Origin: an uncultured Sphingomonas sp.
GTDB taxonomy: Bacteria > Pseudomonadota > Alphaproteobacteria > Sphingomonadales > Sphingomonadaceae
Direction: 5' to 3'
Length of the DNA: 8,952 bases
Assembly: GCA_946886645.1 (NCBI GenBank)
Contig: CAMPIY010000065.1
Span: 1 to 8,952 of the forward strand
In this document: piece by piece, positions 1-7,077 of the stretch
Layout of the letters: each line of letters begins with the position of its first letter
How positions within the stretch are numbered: position 1 is the first letter of the stretch
Program-made: the position numbers and the translations under genes
The notes under the pieces: model-generated
The model's input: only the letters and a program-made list of their open reading frames with translations
Database searches by the model: none
Told to the model about the DNA's origin: nothing

Positions 1-525
1 GACGTCCATATGCGGCCCGAGCGGCACAATGCGGTAAAGCTATTGCTGTTCCTCGACATCGGCGGATCGATGGACGGGCATGTGAAGGTAGCCGAAGAGC
101 TATTCTCGGCCTGCCGGAGCGAATTCAAGCATCTCCAGCACTTCTACTTCCACAACTGCATCTACGAGGGCGTGTGGAAGGATAATCGCCGCCGCCATGT
201 CGAGCGGACGCCGACCCACGACATCCTCCACAAGTTCGGCCGCGATCATAAGCTGGTGATCGTCGGCGACGCAGCGATGTCGCCCTATGAAATCACCCAC
301 GCGGGCGGCTCGATCGAGCATTTCAACGAGGAAGCGGGTGCGGTGTGGCTGAAGCGGCTGACCGACACCTACCCCAGCGCCGCCTGGATCAACCCGACAC
401 CCGAGCAATATTGGGGCCACAGCGCTTCAACCGCGATTCTCAAGCAATTGATGAACGAGCGAATGTATCCGCTGACGCTTGACGGGCTGGAGGATGCAAT
501 GCGGGAGCTGAGCCGGAAGCGCTAA
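1..525 (+). CDS. vWA domain protein, CoxE-like family (3' part)
   Basis: This is the C-terminal part of a protein whose reading frame is open back to base 1, so the start lies outside the window; the ATG at base 10 is internal. Counting from that Met, a hydrophobic strand leads into the metal-site motif DIGGS (residues 16-20), a form of the von Willebrand A MIDAS motif DxSxS with Gly replacing the first Ser. A second acidic strand end, VIVGDAAMSP (about residues 83-92), fits the later MIDAS Asp. The tail has conserved Trp-rich wording (AWINPTPEQYWGHS). No signal peptide or membrane segment is visible in this part, so it is probably cytoplasmic. Members of this family are usually about 400 residues and often sit next to a MoxR-type AAA ATPase gene, with which vWA proteins act in maturation or chaperone-like roles; a MoxR gene just upstream is a prediction, not seen. 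The exact substrate is unknown. Confidence 0.85.
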   Translation, partial: DVHMRPERHNAVKLLLFLDIGGSMDGHVKVAEELFSACRSEFKHLQHFYFHNCIYEGVWKDNRRRHVERTPTHDILHKFGRDHKLVIVGDAAMSPYEITHAGGSIEHFNEEAGAVWLKRLTDTYPSAAWINPTPEQYWGHSASTAILKQLMNERMYPLTLDGLEDAMRELSRKR

Positions 526-529
526 CCGC

Positions 530-1348
530 CTAGCGCGTAAGCACTCGCGAGAGGCGGGAACGGGCCTCGGCCACGCTCTCCCGACCCGAAAACTTATACA
601 GCGCCTGAAGATAGGCTTTGTCCGACCAGGTGAGCCCAGGTGCAGCGCCGGACCCGCTGAAAAGCGTTAAAATGCTGGCAGGCGAGCTTGTCCGAGGAGC
701 GCGGATCCGAGCGAGACCGCGCATCGCGGCATAGTCGGCGATCTGGGTAACCGTCTTGCCGCTGACGGCGGCCCGGTCGATCAAGATGAATGACCCGTCG
801 ATGTCGAGACGGGTGGCCGAACGAAGGATCGAGGCGCTCTTCACGCGCATCGCTCCTGCCTGGTTCTTGTCGTCATTTTCATGGACCCGATCGCCGTCCT
901 CATTGCGGACGCTGACGACGGCCCAACTGCGAACGGGACTCGAGTCCGCCGCCAGGGCGTCGATTTCCGAAGGCGACAATCCATAAAAGGAGTCGCTTTG
1001 GGTGCGGCGAAGTTCAGCCAGCGATGCACCGGCGTCGTCCGTTACAAGCACCACGAGATTGGCATCGCAATTTTGAGGCGCCACCTCCGCCCCCAGCGAT
1101 CGCGCCGTATCACGGATGCGCGCCGATATCCGGGCATTTGCTTCGTCCGAGAGACCGACGACGACGGGACAGACCGGAGCCTGGAAGCGCGCAACCTGGC
1201 CATGGCTCGTGTCGGTGATTTGCGTGACATATTCCCGGGCATCGGCCGGCGAGGCAAGGCCACGACCCTCGACGACGACGTCGGGTTTGCCCTGATGGGC
1301 GGCGGCAGGCGTTCCGATGATCGCCAGCAGGAAAATCATCCGTTTCAT
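530..1348 (-). CDS. secreted protein of unknown function (272 aa)
   Basis: I do not recognise a characterised family. I chose the ATG at 1348 because it opens with a clear signal peptide: MKR, a hydrophobic core (MIFLLAIIG, residues 4-12), then TPAAA, with likely cleavage after Ala17. The frame stays open further upstream to 1537, but that stretch overlaps the preceding NamZ-like gene and adds 63 uncharacteristic residues. The mature protein has only two cysteines, Cys60 (in APVCPVVVG) and Cys94 (in PQNCDANLVVLV), which could pair in the periplasm. Each is followed by a hydrophobic strand. A second conserved-looking block is VSGKTVTQIADYAAMRGLAR (about 195-214), and the C-terminus has LTWSDKAYLQALY (239-251). 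No enzyme motif is evident. The wording resembles uncharacterised exported proteins of sphingomonads (from memory). It lies 82 bp after the NamZ-like gene on the same strand, so it may be co-transcribed or have its own promoter. The Shine-Dalgarno site is weak. Confidence 0.75.
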   Translation of the reverse strand: MKRMIFLLAIIGTPAAAHQGKPDVVVEGRGLASPADAREYVTQITDTSHGQVARFQAPVCPVVVGLSDEANARISARIRDTARSLGAEVAPQNCDANLVVLVTDDAGASLAELRRTQSDSFYGLSPSEIDALAADSSPVRSWAVVSVRNEDGDRVHENDDKNQAGAMRVKSASILRSATRLDIDGSFILIDRAAVSGKTVTQIADYAAMRGLARIRAPRTSSPASILTLFSGSGAAPGLTWSDKAYLQALYKFSGRESVAEARSRLSRVLTR

Positions 1349-1430
1349 GGTGGCTGCGTAGCGTATCCGGATCGCCGAAGAACGCATCAAACGACGAAAG
1401 CCGAAAATTATCGACCAACGACAAAGACCT

Positions 1431-2636
1431 TCAGTACAGAAGAAACCGGTGTCGCTCTTCCGTCCAGGATTGTTCGTCGGGGATAGTGATGGCGTCGAGG
1501 TCGCCAGCTTGGCTGCGTTCATCATCAACCCACTCACGCAGTAGCGGCGAACCGTTGATCACGTCGATCGCCAGCACGTCCTTGGTATATTCGTAGGCGA
1601 AGTCCTTGCCGCGCCAGAGTTCGTAATCGGGAAAGAGCTTGCGGATCGCTTTGAAGGCAAGCGCCTGGACCCGCCACGGATTGAATGCATCATGGCGGTA
1701 GGCTGCCCCCTCCGCATGGATATGCACGCCGCTGCATAGCTGGTGGACATGCTTGTGGAAGGTCGGCTCGAACCAGATGTCGCGCAGGATGCAGCCTTCG
1801 AGCCAATGCGGGGCGAGGTCGCGCATGACCTGGATGACCGCGCGGGCGTCGATGTCGGGGGCGCCGAACAGCTCCAGCGGGCGGGTCGTGCCCCTGCCCT
1901 CGCTGAGCGTGGCTCCTTCCAGCATCACCGTACCGGCATAGCAGCGCGCCATATTGAGGTTCGGCGCGTTGGGCGACGGGTTGATCCAGACACGGTCGCT
2001 CGGCCAGCCAAAGCCGGGCCCCTCGTCCGGCCGGTAATCCTCCATCTCGATCACGCGATAATCGACGTCGAGCTTGAAATGGTCGATAAACCAGCGTCCG
2101 AGCTCGCCCAGCGTCAGGCCGTGGCGCATCGGGATTGGGCCGGCGCCAACGAAGCTTTCCCAGCCCTCGCGCAAAGTCAGCCCTTCAATCGGCCGCCCGG
2201 CAGGATTGGGCCGATCCAGTACCCACACGCTCTTCCCATGCTCCGCCGCGGCTTCGAGCATGTAGAGCAGCGTGGTGATGAAGGTGTAGATGCGGCAACC
2301 CAAGTCCTGCAGATCGATCAGCACGACATCGAAGGTCGACATCGACTGGCCGCTCGGGCGGCGGACGTCGCCATAGAGGCTGAACACCGGGATTTCATGG
2401 ACCGGATCGATGAAATCCGGGCTCTCCATCATATTGTCCTGCTTGTCCCCGCGAAGGCCATGCTGGGGTCCGAAGGCGGCGGTCAGGCGAAGGCCGGTCG
2501 CGGCTAGAGCATCAAGACTGTGCGTCAGATCGCGGGTGACAGAGGCAGGATGAGCGACAAGAGCGACGCGCTTCCCCTCAAGCGGTTTGCGAAGTTCCGG
2601 ATCGGCGAGCAGCCGTTCGATGCCGAGTTTCATCAT
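1431..2636 (-). CDS. DUF1343 / NamZ-like exo-beta-N-acetylmuramidase family (GH171)
   Basis: The 401-residue product matches DUF1343, the family of NamZ, which removes N-acetylmuramic acid from the non-reducing end of peptidoglycan fragments (GH171). Family landmarks in order: VALVAHPASV (24-33), FGPQHG (55-60) followed by DKQDNM, LIDLQDLGCRIYTF (106-119), VLDRPNPAGRPIEG (139-152), MRHGLTLGEL (170-179), NPSPN (219-223), LEGATLSEGRGTTRP (239-253) and a C-terminal HxHxLCSGVHIH-type segment (about 296-307). Length suits the family. Two start codons in tandem (2636 and 2633) are possible; I use 2636, which gives a 4-base ATGA overlap with the DOMON-like gene and implies translational coupling. 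Oddities: the usual PEHG motif reads PQHG, and there is no signal peptide, unlike secreted NamZ enzymes, so a cytoplasmic recycling role is possible. The family call is firm; muramidase activity is inferred. Confidence 0.88.
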   Translation of the reverse strand: MMKLGIERLLADPELRKPLEGKRVALVAHPASVTRDLTHSLDALAATGLRLTAAFGPQHGLRGDKQDNMMESPDFIDPVHEIPVFSLYGDVRRPSGQSMSTFDVVLIDLQDLGCRIYTFITTLLYMLEAAAEHGKSVWVLDRPNPAGRPIEGLTLREGWESFVGAGPIPMRHGLTLGELGRWFIDHFKLDVDYRVIEMEDYRPDEGPGFGWPSDRVWINPSPNAPNLNMARCYAGTVMLEGATLSEGRGTTRPLELFGAPDIDARAVIQVMRDLAPHWLEGCILRDIWFEPTFHKHVHQLCSGVHIHAEGAAYRHDAFNPWRVQALAFKAIRKLFPDYELWRGKDFAYEYTKDVLAIDVINGSPLLREWVDDERSQAGDLDAITIPDEQSWTEERHRFLLY

Positions 2637-3187
2637 TCGAACTCGAATGGCGGCAGGTGATAGGCGAAGCAAGCGGGGTTATGAAAATCGGGCGGCCCGG
2701 CGCCGTGGGAGAGCGCCCAATAGCTCTTCGTACCGTCGATTTCCTCGATCACCGCCGATAACCCGATATCCCAGCCAAGGGACGGATCGAGCTCCGGTTC
2801 GCCGGTCAAGTCGAATGTCGCATCCTGGTATCGGATACCGGCTTCAAGCCAGACGTCCGGATCAGGACGGCCGACAATGTGGGCGTTGCGCATCCCCGTC
2901 CGATACGAATCAAAGCGATAGCTAGCCCAATCGCCGGACGGAGAGAGGTTAAACTCGAAATAGGCCTCGCTTCCGCTGGGGCGGATGAAGGCTTCGAAAC
3001 AGGTCGTGCGCCACAATTCGTCTCTGCGGCGCGGTAACTCAGTGGTCGGAAGCTTTACTCGCAAGGGGCTGCCAAACAGGCGGAAATCGAGATCGAACTC
3101 CCCCTCATCGCGCCAGATCAGGCATTCCACCTTCTCGACAGTGGGGCGGGAAGTGGGGTGAGGAACAAGTTCAAATACGGATGACAT
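2633..3187 (-). CDS. DOMON-like domain protein
   Basis: The 184-residue product resembles the DOMON-like family of small proteins found in alphaproteobacteria and cyanobacteria, some listed as a MurB-associated DOMON type. DOMON folds are beta-sandwiches that bind sugars or haem. Typical segments are RDELWRTTCFEAFIRP (55-70), YFEFNLSPSGDWASYRFDSYR (76-96) and KSYWALSHG with a downstream PDFH (154-169). The protein is one domain with no signal peptide, so it is probably cytoplasmic. The frame stays open upstream to 3280, but those extra 31 residues are only the translated palindromic repeat (VIPAKAGI and SRFRGND wording). The ATG at 3187 has AAGG at 3193-3196, five bases away, so I start there. 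The stop overlaps the start of the NamZ-like gene (ATGA), suggesting the two act together, perhaps on cell-wall sugars. That ligand idea is inference; no ligand residues can be assigned. Confidence 0.8.
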   Translation of the reverse strand: MSSVFELVPHPTSRPTVEKVECLIWRDEGEFDLDFRLFGSPLRVKLPTTELPRRRDELWRTTCFEAFIRPSGSEAYFEFNLSPSGDWASYRFDSYRTGMRNAHIVGRPDPDVWLEAGIRYQDATFDLTGEPELDPSLGWDIGLSAVIEEIDGTKSYWALSHGAGPPDFHNPACFAYHLPPFEFE

Positions 3188-3197
3188 AGATGCCTTA

Positions 3198-3264
3198 TCG
3201 TCATTCCCGCGAAAGCGGGAACCCAGAAAAGAAAGGTGGATCCCCGCTTTCGCGGGGATGACGA
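3198..3264. repeat. palindromic dispersed repeat (VIPAKAGI/SRFRGND type)
   Basis: Two 28-base arms, 3198-3225 and 3237-3264, are inverted copies matching at 25 of 28 positions, separated by 11 bases that are A/G rich. Each arm holds its own small hairpin: 3206-3219 is a 5-bp stem closing a GAAA tetraloop, and 3242-3257 is a 6-bp stem with a TTTC loop (GAAA on the other strand). Read in the right frame, the arms encode the VIPAKAGI and SRFRGND peptides often mis-annotated at protein N-termini in alphaproteobacteria, which marks this as a member of a common dispersed REP-like family. It sits between two divergent start codons and leaves only 10 and 18 bases on either side. No transposase is nearby; such elements are thought to be moved in trans. 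Confidence 0.92.
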
Positions 3265-3282
3265 GATGGGTAAGCGGCAAAC

Positions 3283-4509
3283 ATGAGTTCCTACCAATCC
3301 TCCCTCCTCAGCCTGCTCGACGAGCGCGGCTATATTCATCAGGCGACCGACGCCGCGGCGCTCGACGCGCTGGCGGGCAAGGAGATCGTCACCGGCTATA
3401 TCGGTTTCGACGCCACCGCGCCCTCGCTCCACGTCGGCAGCCTGGTGCAAATCATGATGCTGCGCCGCATGCAGCAGGCCGGGCACAAGCCGATCGTATT
3501 GATGGGCGGCGGGACGACCAAGGTTGGCGACCCGTCGGGCAAGGACGAGAGCCGCAAGCTGCTGACCGAGGCGGACATCCAGGCCAATATCGCCTCGATC
3601 CGACGGGTGTTCGAACATTATCTGACGTTCGGCGACGGGCCGACCGATGCGGTCATGGTCGATAATGACGAGTGGTTGGGAAAACTGGCTTATCTCGACC
3701 TGCTCCGCACGGTCGGCCCGCATTTCACCATCAACCGGATGCTGACATTCGATTCGGTGAAGCTCCGCCTCGATCGCGAGCAGCCGCTGACCTTCCTCGA
3801 ATTCAACTACATGATCCTCCAGGCCTATGATTTCCGCGAACTTTCGCGGCGCGTCGGCTGCCGGCTGCAGATGGGCGGATCGGACCAGTGGGGCAATATC
3901 GTCAACGGCATGGAATTGACGCGCCGCATGGACGGCACAGAGGTGTTCGGCGTTACAACACCGCTAATCACGACCGCCGATGGCGCCAAGATGGGCAAGA
4001 CGGCCAGCGGCGCTGTGTGGCTGAACGCCGACCAGCTGCCGGCGTATGATTATTGGCAGTTCTGGCGGAACACTGCCGATGCGGACGTGGTGAAGTTTCT
4101 GAAGCTGTTCACCGACCTGTCGCTGGAGCGGATCGACGAGCTAGCGAAGCTGGAAGGCCAGGCGATCAATGACGCCAAGATCGTGCTCGCCAATGAAGCG
4201 ACCGCGATGTTGCATGGCCGGGAGGCGGCCGACGCTGCGGCGGAGACGGCGCGGCGGACGTTCGAGGAAGGGTCTGCCGGTGGCGATCTCCCGACGCTGA
4301 ACGTGCCCGGGGGAAGCATCAGCATCGTCCAGGCGCTCACCGGCCTTGGCTTTGCCGCTTCGAATGGCGAGGCCCGGCGCAAGATTGGTGAAGGCGCGGT
4401 CAAGCTGAACGGGGCGACAGTCAGCGACCCACAGCTCGAGATTGCGGTCAGCGGTGAACCACTGAAACTAAGCCTCGGGAAGAAGAAGCACGGTTTGCTA
4501 GTCGGCTAG
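3283..4509 (+). CDS. tyrS: tyrosyl-tRNA synthetase
   Basis: The 408-residue product is a full-length bacterial TyrRS, which activates tyrosine with ATP and loads it on tRNA-Tyr in the cytoplasm. The class I signatures are visible: the HIGH-equivalent HVGS (50-53) after GFDATAPSL, the GGSDQWGN signature (198-205), and the KMSKS-equivalent KMGKT (236-240). [14 protein letters not shown] (171-184) fits the tyrosine pocket region. The C-terminus (about 345-405) is an S4-type RNA-binding domain with the [17 protein letters not shown] wording. The ATG at 3283 gives the usual family N-terminus ([18 protein letters not shown]); the Shine-Dalgarno site before it is weak. The gene diverges from the DOMON-like gene with the palindromic repeat 18 bases upstream of the start, so the promoter is either inside or beyond that repeat. 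I see no T-box leader. The stop codon overlaps that of the convergent DMT gene. Confidence 0.97.
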   Translation: MSSYQSSLLSLLDERGYIHQATDAAALDALAGKEIVTGYIGFDATAPSLHVGSLVQIMMLRRMQQAGHKPIVLMGGGTTKVGDPSGKDESRKLLTEADIQANIASIRRVFEHYLTFGDGPTDAVMVDNDEWLGKLAYLDLLRTVGPHFTINRMLTFDSVKLRLDREQPLTFLEFNYMILQAYDFRELSRRVGCRLQMGGSDQWGNIVNGMELTRRMDGTEVFGVTTPLITTADGAKMGKTASGAVWLNADQLPAYDYWQFWRNTADADVVKFLKLFTDLSLERIDELAKLEGQAINDAKIVLANEATAMLHGREAADAAAETARRTFEEGSAGGDLPTLNVPGGSISIVQALTGLGFAASNGEARRKIGEGAVKLNGATVSDPQLEIAVSGEPLKLSLGKKKHGLLVG

Positions 4510-4955
4510 CTCCGCCGAACCAGGACCACCCCGGCAATCACGAGAAGCGCGCCAATCACGCGGCCGATATTGATCGGCTCGCGCGGAAGCCCGAGGGCTC
4601 CGATATGGTCGAGCCACAGGGCCGCCGCGATCTGCCCGGCGACGCCGATGGTGATGAGCGACGCCAGCCCGATCCGCGGTGCTGCGTAGGCTGCGATGGC
4701 GACGAAGAAGGCTCCGTATAGGCCGCCAAGCCATGCATACCAGGGCAGTCCGGCCATTGCGTTGGCGCCGGGACGGTTGCCGCTGGCGAGCCATGTGACG
4801 AGCAGCGCAGCGGTCCCTACCCCGAAGGAAATGAGTGCCGCCAGAACAGGCGATCCGCCCGCTTTCGCCAGCATGGCGTTGGTCGGGGCCTGGACGGCGA
4901 TCATCGCGCCGCCGAACAGAACGAGGAGAATGGGAAGGACCATGGCCGGGTTCAT
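4506..4955 (-). CDS. DMT-superfamily membrane protein, DUF606/YdcZ type
   Basis: The 149-residue product is a small integral inner-membrane protein with about five hydrophobic helices (roughly 5-22, 37-57, 72-92, 96-118 and 128-146). The wording fits the DUF606 (YdcZ-like) half-size members of the drug/metabolite transporter superfamily: a first helix followed by [16 protein letters not shown] (21-36) with SFGVGT after it, [10 protein letters not shown] (75-84) and a late [16 protein letters not shown] (107-122). Half-size members generally work as dimers; the substrate is unknown. I chose the ATG at 4955 rather than the longer frame from 5021, because AGGGAG (4963-4968) stands 7 bases before it and the added residues would lie inside recG. 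It follows recG by 11 bp, so it is probably read on the recG transcript. Its stop shares CTAG with the tyrS stop. Role in the recG context is not apparent. Confidence 0.88.
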   Translation of the reverse strand: MNPAMVLPILLVLFGGAMIAVQAPTNAMLAKAGGSPVLAALISFGVGTAALLVTWLASGNRPGANAMAGLPWYAWLGGLYGAFFVAIAAYAAPRIGLASLITIGVAGQIAAALWLDHIGALGLPREPINIGRVIGALLVIAGVVLVRRS

Positions 4956-4962
4956 TCGCTTA

Positions 4963-4968
4963 CTCCCT
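4963..4968 (-). promoter_or_regulatory. ribosome binding site overlapping the recG stop
   Basis: On the minus strand AGGGAG lies 7 bases before the ATG at 4955 and overlaps the recG TAG (4969-4967). It settles the start of the DMT-type gene, and its overlap with the recG stop suggests ribosomes finishing recG could restart there. Confidence 0.7.
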
Positions 4969-7024
4969 ATCCTGACCTCAAAAGCCCCACGGCCGCGTCT
5001 CGTTCGAACAGGTAGAGGCACAAGCGCGCTGCTTGTCCGCGTTCGCTCGCAAGTCCGCCGTCGCGGTCGAGAAGTAGGCGGGCATCGCCCTGCGCAATGG
5101 GTGCCAACTCTGCCACATCCTCCGGCGAGGCGACCTTGAAGGCCTGCTCGCCCGATTGGCGCGTGCCGAGGATTTCGCCGGGGCCGCGAAGCTTCAGATC
5201 CTCCTCGGCAATCCGGAAGCCGTCGTTGGTTTCACGCATCAGGGCGAGGCGCGCCCTGCCCGTTTCGCTGAGCGTCTGGCCGCGGAGCAGGATGCAGCGG
5301 CTGGCGTCCCCGCCCCGTCCCACGCGGCCGCGAAGCTGGTGGAGCTGGGCCAGGCCGAACCGCTCGGCGCCCTCGACGATGATCAGCGTGGCGTTGGGCA
5401 CGTCCACACCAACCTCGATCACCGTCGTCGCCACCAGCACGCCAAGCTCGCCCGAGGCGAATGACGTCATGACGGCGTCTTTTTCCGGCCCCTTCATGCG
5501 GCCGTGGACCAGGCCGACGCGGTCGCTGCCGAAGCGTTGGCGGAGGATGCGGGCGCGTTCTTCGGCGGCCGCGGCGTCGACCGCTTCGCTCTCCTCGACC
5601 AAGGGACACACCCAATAGGCCTGTCCGCCCGCCGCGAGATGCCGGCCGAGCCCGTCCACAACGTCGGCCAACTTGCCGTCGCTAATGACCAGCGTTTCGA
5701 CCGGCGTTCGTCCCGGCGGCATCTCGTCGATCTTGCTGACGTCCATTTCACCGTAATGGGTCAGCGTGAGGGTGCGTGGGATCGGCGTGGCGGTCATGGC
5801 GAGCAAGTGCGGCGGATGCTCGGCCTTTTCACTGAGCAGCAGCCGCTGCGACACGCCGAAGCGATGCTGCTCGTCGATCACGATCAGGCCGAGGCGCTTG
5901 TAGGCGACATGCTGCTGGAAGATGGCGTGGGTGCCGACGAGGATGTCGACGCTGCCATCTGCAAGGCCCATCAGTACGGATTCCCGCGTTCGGCCTTTCT
6001 CGCGGCCCGTCAGGATGGCAACGTTGACGCCAGTCGCCTGGCACTGGCCTTGCAGCGTCGCGAAATGCTGCCGGGCGAGGATTTCGGTCGGGGCGAGCAT
6101 CGCCGCCTGAGCGCCTGCCTCCACGGCTTCGAGCATGGCCAACAGCGCAACCAGCGTCTTGCCCGATCCCACATCGCCCTGGAGCAGGCGAAGCATCGGC
6201 CGGTCCTGGGCCATGTCGCCGCGGATCTCATCGATGACGCGGCGTTGTGCGCCGGTCAGCTGGTACGGGAGCCGAAGTTTCTCGACCAACCGTCCATCGC
6301 CTTGAAGCGGCACACCACGCTTCCGCCGGGCCACCTGACGGAGGAGCATCAGGGCAAGCTGGTTTGCAAAAATCTCATCATAAGACAGCCGCTTGCGAGC
6401 GCTTGTTGCGGCGGGTTCGGAATGCACCTCGACCAGCGATGCCCGCCATGCGGGCCAATGTTCCCGCGCCAATAGCGACGGTTCGACCCACTCCGGCAGA
6501 TCCGGCGCCCGTTCGAGGCCGGCCAGCGCCAACTCCCGCATCCGCTTGTTCGAAATACCTTCTGTTAGGCCATAAACCGGCTCCCGAAGTGCAATCTCGC
6601 CTGCCTTGGCCGGCTCGACCACCTCAGGATGGACGATCTGCCATTCATTGCCCCAGGCATCGAGTTTGCCGACCACTGTTCGCTTTTCATGAAGTGGGAG
6701 CTGCTTCTTCGCCCAGGCCGGGTTGTTGAAAAAGGTCAGCGTCAGCGTGTTGCTGTCGCCGTCGCGGGCGAAAATGCGCAAGGGCGCCCTGCCCGACCCT
6801 GCGCGCACCTCGACCGGCGTGACGTCGAGCACCGCAATCCGGCCCAGTAGCGCCTGACTGGCGGCGGGCGCCCTCACCCGGTCGATCGTGCTGGTCGGCA
6901 AATGGTAGGCGAGGTCGATAGACCTTGTGAGGTCGAGCCGCGCGAGCGCTTTGGCGATATTCGGCCCAACGCCCTTCAGCGTCTCCACCTCTGCGAACAG
7001 GGGATTCAGGATGTCGGGCCGCAT
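4967..7024 (-). CDS. recG: ATP-dependent DNA helicase RecG
   Basis: The 685-residue product has the size and layout of RecG, a monomeric DNA motor that remodels stalled replication forks, Holliday junctions and R-loops. The N-terminal wedge part includes LKGVGPNIAKALARL (16-30), then an OB-like region. Helicase motifs follow: Walker A GDVGSGKT (283-290), APTEILARQH (311-320), DEQH box (384-387) with RFGVSQR, TATPIPRTL (411-419), VATTVIEVGVDVPNA (531-545) and QLRGRVGRG (563-571). The end has FRIAEEDLKLRGPGEILGTRQSG, the RecG/Mfd-type TRG-region wording. I start at the ATG at 7024 (MRPDILNPLF); the longer frame to 7075 adds 17 unlike residues. An AGGG lies about 9 bases upstream. All motor motifs are intact. 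The gene diverges from sdhE-mfd, an arrangement common in alphaproteobacteria, and is followed by the DMT-type gene. Confidence 0.97.
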   Translation of the reverse strand: MRPDILNPLFAEVETLKGVGPNIAKALARLDLTRSIDLAYHLPTSTIDRVRAPAASQALLGRIAVLDVTPVEVRAGSGRAPLRIFARDGDSNTLTLTFFNNPAWAKKQLPLHEKRTVVGKLDAWGNEWQIVHPEVVEPAKAGEIALREPVYGLTEGISNKRMRELALAGLERAPDLPEWVEPSLLAREHWPAWRASLVEVHSEPAATSARKRLSYDEIFANQLALMLLRQVARRKRGVPLQGDGRLVEKLRLPYQLTGAQRRVIDEIRGDMAQDRPMLRLLQGDVGSGKTLVALLAMLEAVEAGAQAAMLAPTEILARQHFATLQGQCQATGVNVAILTGREKGRTRESVLMGLADGSVDILVGTHAIFQQHVAYKRLGLIVIDEQHRFGVSQRLLLSEKAEHPPHLLAMTATPIPRTLTLTHYGEMDVSKIDEMPPGRTPVETLVISDGKLADVVDGLGRHLAAGGQAYWVCPLVEESEAVDAAAAEERARILRQRFGSDRVGLVHGRMKGPEKDAVMTSFASGELGVLVATTVIEVGVDVPNATLIIVEGAERFGLAQLHQLRGRVGRGGDASRCILLRGQTLSETGRARLALMRETNDGFRIAEEDLKLRGPGEILGTRQSGEQAFKVASPEDVAELAPIAQGDARLLLDRDGGLASERGQAARLCLYLFERDAAVGLLRSG

Positions 7025-7077
7025 TGCGCGCGACCCTAGCGCGGGACCGACCAACTGCCTACATGGGCCGTTCACGA

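Noticed and set aside
526..560. Terminator between the vWA gene and the secreted-protein gene
   Set aside because: The gap is only 4 bases, and the nearby CTCGCGAG palindrome is short with no T run.
1362..1390. Possible minus-strand promoter (TTGATG, 17 bases, GATACG) before the secreted-protein gene
   Set aside because: The match to the -10 consensus is only 3 of 6 and the leader would be about 7 bases; too weak to list.
881..1486. Plus-strand open frame (201 codons) opposite the secreted-protein gene
   Set aside because: It is rich in Arg and Asp with no signal or motif, while the minus-strand frame has a proper signal peptide.
1349..1537. N-terminal extension of the secreted protein gene up to 1537
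   Set aside because: It overlaps the NamZ-like coding frame by over 100 bases and would bury the signal peptide; the start at 1348 fits better.
1743..2507. Plus-strand open frame (254 codons) opposite the NamZ-like gene
   Set aside because: It is a shadow of the DUF1343 coding frame and its product resembles no protein family I know.
5504..6475. Long plus-strand open frame (323 codons) opposite recG
   Set aside because: It lies wholly antisense to recG, whose helicase motifs are intact. The product has no recognisable domain and the composition of a G+C-rich shadow frame.
7025..7077. Search for paired -35/-10 boxes for recG and sdhE in the divergent gap
   Set aside because: Single half-matches exist (such as TTGGCA on the minus strand at its sdhE end) but no partner box at proper spacing, so no promoter is claimed.
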